Below are positions 23,144 through 28,867 of a DNA stretch of 28,867 bases, one piece after another; the first letter of the stretch is position 1, and each line of letters begins with the position of its first letter. The DNA lies in assembly GCA_017560605.1 (NCBI GenBank), contig JAFZEQ010000034.1, forward strand, positions 1-28,867, written 5' to 3'. Both the position numbers and the translations under genes were made by a program. This stretch comes from Paludibacteraceae bacterium (GTDB lineage: Bacteria > Bacteroidota > Bacteroidia > Bacteroidales > Paludibacteraceae). The notes below the pieces were generated by a model. The model had not been told where the DNA came from. It did no database searches and saw only the letters and a list, made by a program, of their open reading frames with translations.

Positions 23144-23610
23144 AAATAACCCTTCTTGTTGTAGGTAAAACAACCGATACACATATTCAGGCACTTGTTC
23201 AAGAGTATCAGAAACGATTACTCCATTATGTACCGTTTGCCTTGACTGTAATACCTGAACTTAAGAATACTAAGTCGCTAACGGTAGAGCAACAAAAACA
23301 AGAAGAAGGAGAATTGATATTGCGTAATGTTACGGCTTCAATGGATATGATATTGCTGGATGAAAGGGGCAAAGAATATCGCTCAATTGAGTTTGCTGAC
23401 TATATACAAAAAAAAATGTCATCTGGTAGAGATTTAGTTTTTGTGGTTGGAGGACCATATGGCTTTTCGAAAGCTGTCTATCAAAGAGCGAATGGAAAAA
23501 TCTCACTTAGTAAAATGACGTTTTCGCACCAGATGATTCGTTTGTTTTTTGTAGAGCAGATTTATCGAGCTATGACTATTCTTCGCGGTGAGCCATATCA
23601 TCATGAGTAA
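23140..23610 (+). CDS. rlmH: 23S rRNA (pseudouridine-1915 N3)-methyltransferase RlmH
   Basis: A 156-residue SPOUT methyltransferase, the normal length, that methylates pseudouridine 1915 in helix 69 of 23S rRNA using S-adenosylmethionine. The family signatures are LLDERGKEYRS (about 73-83), the knot-forming FVVGGPYGFS (103-112) and the C-terminal block SHQMIRLFFVEQIYRA followed by RGEPYHHE. It starts within the stop of djlA (ATGA at 23140-23143). No deviation from the family is seen. Confidence 0.97.
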   Translation: MKITLLVVGKTTDTHIQALVQEYQKRLLHYVPFALTVIPELKNTKSLTVEQQKQEEGELILRNVTASMDMILLDERGKEYRSIEFADYIQKKMSSGRDLVFVVGGPYGFSKAVYQRANGKISLSKMTFSHQMIRLFFVEQIYRAMTILRGEPYHHE

Positions 23611-23655
23611 TGATGAAACTATTAATAAAATAGATTATATTAGATTTTTAAGGTA

Positions 23656-25383
23656 ATGCAAAAGTTATTTTCCTTTAAGGAAGTTTTTAGTCCAAAACTA
23701 TTTTCAACTTTCCGTTCATATAATAAGCAACGGTTTATTCAAGATAGTATAGCGGGAATGATAGTAGGTATAGTTGCTATACCACTAGCTATCGCTTTTG
23801 GTATATCCTCTGGAGTTGGGCCTACAGAGGGACTTGTGACTGCCATTATTGCTGGATTTTTGATTTCGGTTTTCGGAGGAAGCAATGTGCAGATAGGTGG
23901 ACCTACAGGTGCATTTATTGTTATCATTTATGGTATAATACAGCAACACGGACTAGCAGGCTTGCTTATTGCCACAATTATGGCTGGTATATTATTGATA
24001 CTGATGGGATTGTTCCGATTGGGAAATATCATCAAGTTTGTTCCTTATCCAGTGATTGTAGGTTTTACTGCAGGTATTGCTGTTACCATTTTCTCTACTC
24101 AGATGAACGATCTGTTTGGTATGAACTTAACAGCTGTACCAGCTGATTTTATTCATAAATGGATTTATTATTTCCAAAATCTAGATCAGGTCAACTGGTG
24201 GGCATTAGGAGTAGGCGTATTATCTGTGCTAATTATTATCTTCTCTACCAAATTAAGCAAGAAGATACCAGGATCGTTACTAGCAATCGTGTTAATGACT
24301 TTTGTGGTTTGGCTACTAGCTAAATTTGGTGTTAATACTGGTGTTACTACTATTCAGGATTTGTACGAACTACCTAAGGGTATGCCAGCACCACATATGC
24401 CAACTCTTAACTTATCAGATGGTCAAACATTGCTAAATCTTGTGCAGCAACTCTTTCCTGCTGCTTTTACTATTGCTATGTTAGGTGCTATAGAGTCCCT
24501 ATTATCTGCTATGGTTGCTGATGGTGTGGTAGGAGATAAGCATAATTCAAATACCGAACTTATTGCGCAAGGTGTAGCTAATGTGGTTACACCATTCTTT
24601 GGTGGTATACCTGCAACAGGCGCTATTGCGAGAACTATGACCAATATTAATAATGGAGGTCGTACTCCTGTAGCTGGTATTGTGCATGCTGTAATGTTGC
24701 TACTAGTATTACTGTTTTTTGGCCCTCTAGTAGGAATGATACCAATGGCTTGCCTAGCCGGAGTACTCATTATTGTAAGCTATAATATGTCAGAGTGGAG
24801 ATCAATTGTAGCACTAGCTAAAGCTCCAAAATCTGATTTTGTTGTGATGATAGTGACATTTGTTTTAACCATTATTTTTGATCTTACAATAGCTATTGAG
24901 GTGGGATTGTTACTAGCAGTAATATTGTTCTTGAAGCGAACCAATGAGGCTACTGTGATTCGTGCATTCTCCGGTGAAATAGACCCTGCACAACAAACTG
25001 ATATTCGTTTGCATGGAAACGACCTAGAAAAATTACATATACCTCCTTATACAGAAGTATATGAAATAGATGGACCATACTTCTTTGGTATTGCTAACAA
25101 GTTTGATGATATTTCTCAGCGTATTGGTATGGATGGACAACGCGTTCGTATTCTGCGAATGCGCAAAGTGTCTTTTATCGATTCTACGGGTATACATAAT
25201 TTAGAGCAATTATACCAACGCTCACAACGCTGTGGACTAACTCTAGTCCTTTCTGGGGTAAATGAAAATGTGTTTAACACACTCGATAAAGCAGGTCTAG
25301 TCAAACTGATTGGACGAGAGAATATACGTAATCACATTAACGGTGCACTATCACGTGCAGAAGAAATAGTTAAATCGGTGTAA
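23656..25383 (+). CDS. SulP family anion transporter with STAS domain
   Basis: A 575-residue inner-membrane transporter. The N-terminal two thirds (about 30-425) holds 10-14 hydrophobic segments, with the SulP features GIVAIPLAIAFGISSGVGP, a GGSNVQIGGPTGAF motif and an SLLSAMVADG-x-x-G block. A cytoplasmic STAS domain (about 455-575) carries the conserved Ser in FIDSTGIHNL. SulP proteins carry sulphate, bicarbonate or dicarboxylates; the sequence alone does not decide. The GGIPATGAIARTMTNINNG stretch is shared by DauA- and BicA-like members. It follows rlmH by 45 bp and precedes mnmA by 25 bp; neither neighbour tells the substrate. Confidence 0.93.
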   Translation: MQKLFSFKEVFSPKLFSTFRSYNKQRFIQDSIAGMIVGIVAIPLAIAFGISSGVGPTEGLVTAIIAGFLISVFGGSNVQIGGPTGAFIVIIYGIIQQHGLAGLLIATIMAGILLILMGLFRLGNIIKFVPYPVIVGFTAGIAVTIFSTQMNDLFGMNLTAVPADFIHKWIYYFQNLDQVNWWALGVGVLSVLIIIFSTKLSKKIPGSLLAIVLMTFVVWLLAKFGVNTGVTTIQDLYELPKGMPAPHMPTLNLSDGQTLLNLVQQLFPAAFTIAMLGAIESLLSAMVADGVVGDKHNSNTELIAQGVANVVTPFFGGIPATGAIARTMTNINNGGRTPVAGIVHAVMLLLVLLFFGPLVGMIPMACLAGVLIIVSYNMSEWRSIVALAKAPKSDFVVMIVTFVLTIIFDLTIAIEVGLLLAVILFLKRTNEATVIRAFSGEIDPAQQTDIRLHGNDLEKLHIPPYTEVYEIDGPYFFGIANKFDDISQRIGMDGQRVRILRMRKVSFIDSTGIHNLEQLYQRSQRCGLTLVLSGVNENVFNTLDKAGLVKLIGRENIRNHINGALSRAEEIVKSV

Positions 25384-25408
25384 TTATAACGAACAATTAA
25401 GCTATAAG

Positions 25409-26476
25409 ATGTCTAAACGTGTTCTCATAGGTATGTCTGGTGGTATTGATTCCACTGTTTCTGCTATTCTATTACAGGAACAAGGGTATGAATTGGTGGG
25501 AGCAACTTTCCGTACTTTTGATCTTGAAAAAGATTGCCAACTATCTAATACTAAGGGGTGTTGCTCTGAGGATAGTATCCTTGATGCACAGCAATTAGCA
25601 CACACTCTAGGTATAGAGCATCATATTCTAGATTTTCGCGAAACTTTTCAGGAGTATGTAATATCCAATTTTGTAAGGGAGTATGCGTCAGGACGAACAC
25701 CTAATCCTTGCGTGCTTTGCAACTCTCATATCAAATGGGGAAAACTCCTCCTAGCTGCTGATGAGTTTAATTGTGACTATGTGGCTACAGGACACTATGC
25801 TCAGATAGCGGAGCATCGAGGACATTTCTATCTAAAAAACGCTGTTGACACACATAAAGACCAAACATATTTCCTTTGGATGTTAACCGAGGACAACCTG
25901 CGCAGAACAATCTTTCCATTAGGCGGATTAACCAAACAACAGGTTCGTCAAATTGCCCTAGATCATGGATTTGAAGTACTGAGCAAAAAAGCAGAATCTC
26001 AAGACATATGTTTTATTCCGAATAATGATTATCGTACTTTTCTGGCTCAACAAGGTATAGTTACACAACCGGGTAATTATATCGATGCAACTGGCAAAGT
26101 GCTAGGTCAGCATTGTGGCTTCTGTCAATATACTATTGGTCAGCGAAAGGGACTTGGTATAGCATTAGGTTCACCTAAACATGTAATCCATATTGATCCC
26201 GTATTAAATACAGTTACTTTGGGGGAACATGATGATTTGCTCACTCATGAGGTGACTGCGCATAATGTACGAGTTAGAGATGTACAGTGGTTAACAGATT
26301 CTCCCCAAGTAACGGCGCGTATACGATATAAGTCGCCAGCCGTACCTGCAACTATTAGTCTTTCCGACAATAATCTTTCGCTGAATTTCTCGCAACCCGT
26401 ATGGGGAGTGACACCAGGCCAATCGTTAGTAATTTATAAGGACGATCTGCTCGTAGGTGGAGGAATAATCCTATAA
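25409..26476 (+). CDS. mnmA: tRNA-specific 2-thiouridylase MnmA
   Basis: Adds the 2-thio group to wobble uridine 34 of Lys, Glu and Gln tRNAs. A 355-residue protein with the PP-loop ATP site SGGIDS (10-15), the catalytic cysteine Cys104 in VLCN and the second cysteine Cys201 in SQDICFIP. Position 101, which is an Asp in E. coli MnmA, is Cys here, giving CVLC. KGCCSEDSILDA (49-60) is typical of Bacteroidota members. The C-terminal beta domain holds YTIGQRKGLGIALG and the ending GGGIIL. It is the last gene of the plus-strand run; a separate promoter follows it. Confidence 0.95.
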   Translation: MSKRVLIGMSGGIDSTVSAILLQEQGYELVGATFRTFDLEKDCQLSNTKGCCSEDSILDAQQLAHTLGIEHHILDFRETFQEYVISNFVREYASGRTPNPCVLCNSHIKWGKLLLAADEFNCDYVATGHYAQIAEHRGHFYLKNAVDTHKDQTYFLWMLTEDNLRRTIFPLGGLTKQQVRQIALDHGFEVLSKKAESQDICFIPNNDYRTFLAQQGIVTQPGNYIDATGKVLGQHCGFCQYTIGQRKGLGIALGSPKHVIHIDPVLNTVTLGEHDDLLTHEVTAHNVRVRDVQWLTDSPQVTARIRYKSPAVPATISLSDNNLSLNFSQPVWGVTPGQSLVIYKDDLLVGGGIIL

Positions 26477-26487
26477 TTATTAAGAAA

Positions 26488-26519
26488 TTTGTGCAAGTCA
26501 AATATTTTTACTAATTTTG
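26488..26519 (+). promoter_or_regulatory. Amylase gene promoter
   Basis: TTTG (26488-26491), 20 bp, TAATTTTG (26512-26519), 43 bp before the ATG, with an A-rich leader. Confidence 0.87.
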
Positions 26520-26562
26520 TGGCCGAAATACTATTGAAATATAATAATAAAAATATTAGATT

Positions 26563-28867
26563 ATGAAAAAATTAACACTTTTGCTTTTATCTGTGTTTGC
26601 GTTAACCGCATATGCACAGGTAACAACAGAACCTGCCATCATCCAAAAAGGATATGATGGAGAGATTACCATTATCTTCAATCCAAACGAGGGTAACAAA
26701 GGCATGGCAGGAGCTACCAAGTGCTATGCGCACACAGGTCTTATTACTAGTGCTTCATCAAATGATGGTGATTGGAAAAACGTAGTAGAGGGTTGGCGTA
26801 GCAATACTGCTAAAACTCAACTAACTAAGGATGGTACCAACTGGAAACTCGTTATTCCTAATATCTATGAGTACTACAACTGTCCAACTACTACAGAAAT
26901 TAAAAAGATTGCTTTCGTATTCCACGATGGTCCTGGTGGTTCAAAAGAGGGTAAAACAGCTGAAGGTACAGATATCTTCGTTGAGTTAGCAGACAAGGGT
27001 CTTGCTGTATCTATCAACGACCTTGCTGAGATTACTACACAAAATACCAAGGTAACATTCACTGGTAATGCTACTGCTTCTGCAACTCTTACTCTTAAGA
27101 TTAATGGTGAGACTGTTAAGACAGCTACAGGTACACAACTTACACATGATTATACTTTTGCTAAGCAAGGTAACTACAATATTGAGTTTACTGCTACTTC
27201 TGGTACACAAACCGCTAAGGCTACTGCTTTCACTTGCGTGCCAAATGCTCCTACCAAGGCTAACCGTCCTGCAGGCATTGTAAATGGTATCTACTACGAT
27301 AAGGTTAACCCAACTAAAGTTACACTTTGTACATATGCAGCAAGCAAAACTGAACCTGCTCAAAATGTATTTGTAGTAGGTGACTTCAATAAATGGACAA
27401 TCTCTAACGATTACCAACTCAAGCAAGCTAACGATAGTGCATACTTCTGGATTGAACTCACAGGTCTCAACCCTGGTCAAGAGTACGCTATGCAATACGT
27501 AGTGGTTCGCGCTGATGGCAAGGTAGTACGTATCTCTGACCTCTATTCTGAGAAAGTTCTCCATGCTGATGACAAATGGATTTCTGGTTACAAGAGCAAA
27601 TATCCTACCCAAGGTGATGGCTATGTAACAGTTCTTCAAACCAACAAACCAGCCTTCAAGTGGTCTGATGCTACACTCAACTTCAAACGTCCTAACAAGA
27701 ATAACCTCGTTATCTACGAGCTTTGGATTTATGATCATACTCCTTCACGCAATATCAAAGGTCTCATCGATCGCCTAGACTATATCGAGGATCTTGGTGT
27801 GAATGCTGTAGAGTTGATGCCTATCACCGAGTTCGATGGCAACGATAGTTGGGGTTACTCTCCTAACCACTTCTTTGCACTTGACAAAGCGTATGGTACT
27901 TCAGACGAACTCAAGACTTTCATTGACGAGTGCCACAAACGTGGTATAGCTGTCATCCTTGATATGGTGTTCAACCACGCTACTGGTCTCAACCCAATGA
28001 ACAAACTTTATCCTTATGGTACTGACCTTAGCAAAAACCCTTGGTTCAACGCTACAGCTCCTCACTCAGACAACGTATACGAGGACTGGAACCACGATTT
28101 CGGTCCTACTAAGACTATGTTCACACGCTCACTTGCATACTGGCTCACCGAGTATAAAGTAGACGGCTTCCGTATGGACCTTAGCCACGGTCTCTGTGGT
28201 ACAAAGGCTAACACATCTGTTGCTAATATCAAGCATTACTATGAGAATGGTGTTAAAGCCGTTTCTCCTGATGCATACATGATCCTTGAGCACTGGGGTG
28301 CTAATATGGGTTCTGAGCGTCCACAACTTGTTAATGCAGGTATGATGTGCTGGGATAACACCACTAACGCTTACTACCAAACAGCTATGGGTTGGCTCAA
28401 AGATGGTGATGACCTATCATCTGCTAACAAAGATAACTACGTAACCTACTGCGAGAGCCACGATGAGGAACGTGCATTCTTCAAGGCGAAACAATGGGGT
28501 AACGGTGACCTTAAAACCAACGAAGAAGCACGCGTTGCACGCGTACCACTCAATATGGCATTCTTGACCCTACTCAACGGTCCTAAAATGTTCTACCACT
28601 TCGCTGAACTTGGTTTCGACTACTCTAAATACCAAAACGCACAAGGTAAATGGGGTAAAAACGATTACGGAATAACTAGCCAATTGGGCGCAGACTACGA
28701 CTGCAAAATGCAAGCAAAATACCGCCCAGAGGCGTGGATGGTAGCACCACACTGCCGCCACGCAGCATTCAAGAAAGTAGGACAAACCATCCAACTCCGT
28801 ACACGTCTCATGCCAGAGGTATTCGAGGGCAATCCAACAGCTTCTAGCCTTGGTTCTGGCAAATCAC
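26563..28867 (+). CDS. Secreted GH13 alpha-amylase family hydrolase, 3' end outside window
   Basis: The frame is open from the ATG to the window edge (768 codons visible). A signal peptide (residues 1-19, MKKLTLLLLSVF to TAYAQ) directs export. Residues of about 20-160 form a starch-binding-like beta domain, 155-225 an immunoglobulin-like stretch and about 245-355 an E-set/CBM48-like domain (FVVGDFNKW near 268-276). The GH13 barrel follows, with all four active-site regions: DMVFNH (467-472), DGFRMDLSH (534-542, nucleophile Asp539), ILEHW (acid/base Glu576) and ESHDE (631-635, Asp634). The triad is intact, so it should cleave alpha-glucans such as starch or glycogen. Codon use favours C-ending codons more than its neighbours, suggesting high expression. 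A C-terminal type IX sorting domain is likely in this phylum but not visible. Confidence 0.93.
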   Translation, partial: MKKLTLLLLSVFALTAYAQVTTEPAIIQKGYDGEITIIFNPNEGNKGMAGATKCYAHTGLITSASSNDGDWKNVVEGWRSNTAKTQLTKDGTNWKLVIPNIYEYYNCPTTTEIKKIAFVFHDGPGGSKEGKTAEGTDIFVELADKGLAVSINDLAEITTQNTKVTFTGNATASATLTLKINGETVKTATGTQLTHDYTFAKQGNYNIEFTATSGTQTAKATAFTCVPNAPTKANRPAGIVNGIYYDKVNPTKVTLCTYAASKTEPAQNVFVVGDFNKWTISNDYQLKQANDSAYFWIELTGLNPGQEYAMQYVVVRADGKVVRISDLYSEKVLHADDKWISGYKSKYPTQGDGYVTVLQTNKPAFKWSDATLNFKRPNKNNLVIYELWIYDHTPSRNIKGLIDRLDYIEDLGVNAVELMPITEFDGNDSWGYSPNHFFALDKAYGTSDELKTFIDECHKRGIAVILDMVFNHATGLNPMNKLYPYGTDLSKNPWFNATAPHSDNVYEDWNHDFGPTKTMFTRSLAYWLTEYKVDGFRMDLSHGLCGTKANTSVANIKHYYENGVKAVSPDAYMILEHWGANMGSERPQLVNAGMMCWDNTTNAYYQTAMGWLKDGDDLSSANKDNYVTYCESHDEERAFFKAKQWGNGDLKTNEEARVARVPLNMAFLTLLNGPKMFYHFAELGFDYSKYQNAQGKWGKNDYGITSQLGADYDCKMQAKYRPEAWMVAPHCRHAAFKKVGQTIQLRTRLMPEVFEGNPTASSLGSGKS

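Overview
The window looks like a chromosomal contig from an uncultured member of the Bacteroidales (Bacteroidota). Several promoters have the Bacteroidota layout TTTG-N20-TAnnTTTG. Start codons have A-rich leaders without Shine-Dalgarno sequences. The gene families (a PorE-like type IX secretion lipoprotein, a 546-residue class I fumarase, a FISUMP-like lipoprotein, a Wza/Wzc export set with a Gly-Tyr kinase tail) fit that phylum. I cannot name a genus; a host-associated Paludibacteraceae-like lineage is a guess from the FISUMP-like and T9SS gene style.

Layout. 1-1339: 3' part of a Sel1-repeat protein. 1722-4474: an exported TPR protein and a lipoprotein, closed by a bidirectional terminator. 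5930-4572 (minus): thyA then folA. 12675-6209 (minus): cdsA, an LpxL-type acyltransferase, class I fumarase, a membrane-anchored LytM-like protein without zinc ligands, and PorE. 12763-13107 (plus): a small acidic protein fired from a promoter that overlaps the cdsA promoter head-on. 13249-16113: recN (short at its C-terminus) and rarA, then a terminator. 16353-26476: a long plus-strand run starting at a clear promoter: wlbA-like dehydrogenase, two Wza-like lipoproteins, a Wzc-like tyrosine kinase, kdsB, a DjlA-like co-chaperone, rlmH, a SulP transporter and mnmA. 26563-end: a secreted GH13 alpha-amylase-like enzyme, cut by the window edge.

Functionally the window is mostly envelope biology: phospholipid and lipid A synthesis (cdsA, acyltransferase, kdsB), surface polysaccharide synthesis and export (wlbA, Wza pair, Wzc), a T9SS anchor (PorE) and a probable exported amylase, interleaved with housekeeping genes (thyA, folA, fumarase, recN, rarA, rlmH, mnmA). 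No tRNA, rRNA, CRISPR array, insertion sequence, phage or defence module was seen.

I found no convincing undescribed multi-gene system. The points most worth a second look are the expandable Gly-Tyr tail of the Wzc kinase, the interlocked divergent promoters at 12701-12736, short tandem arrays of 7-9 bp period (each with its own unit) in three intergenic gaps, several strong intergenic hairpins, the dead LytM protein beside PorE, the clipped RecN and an unusual active-site cysteine in the dihydrofolate reductase.
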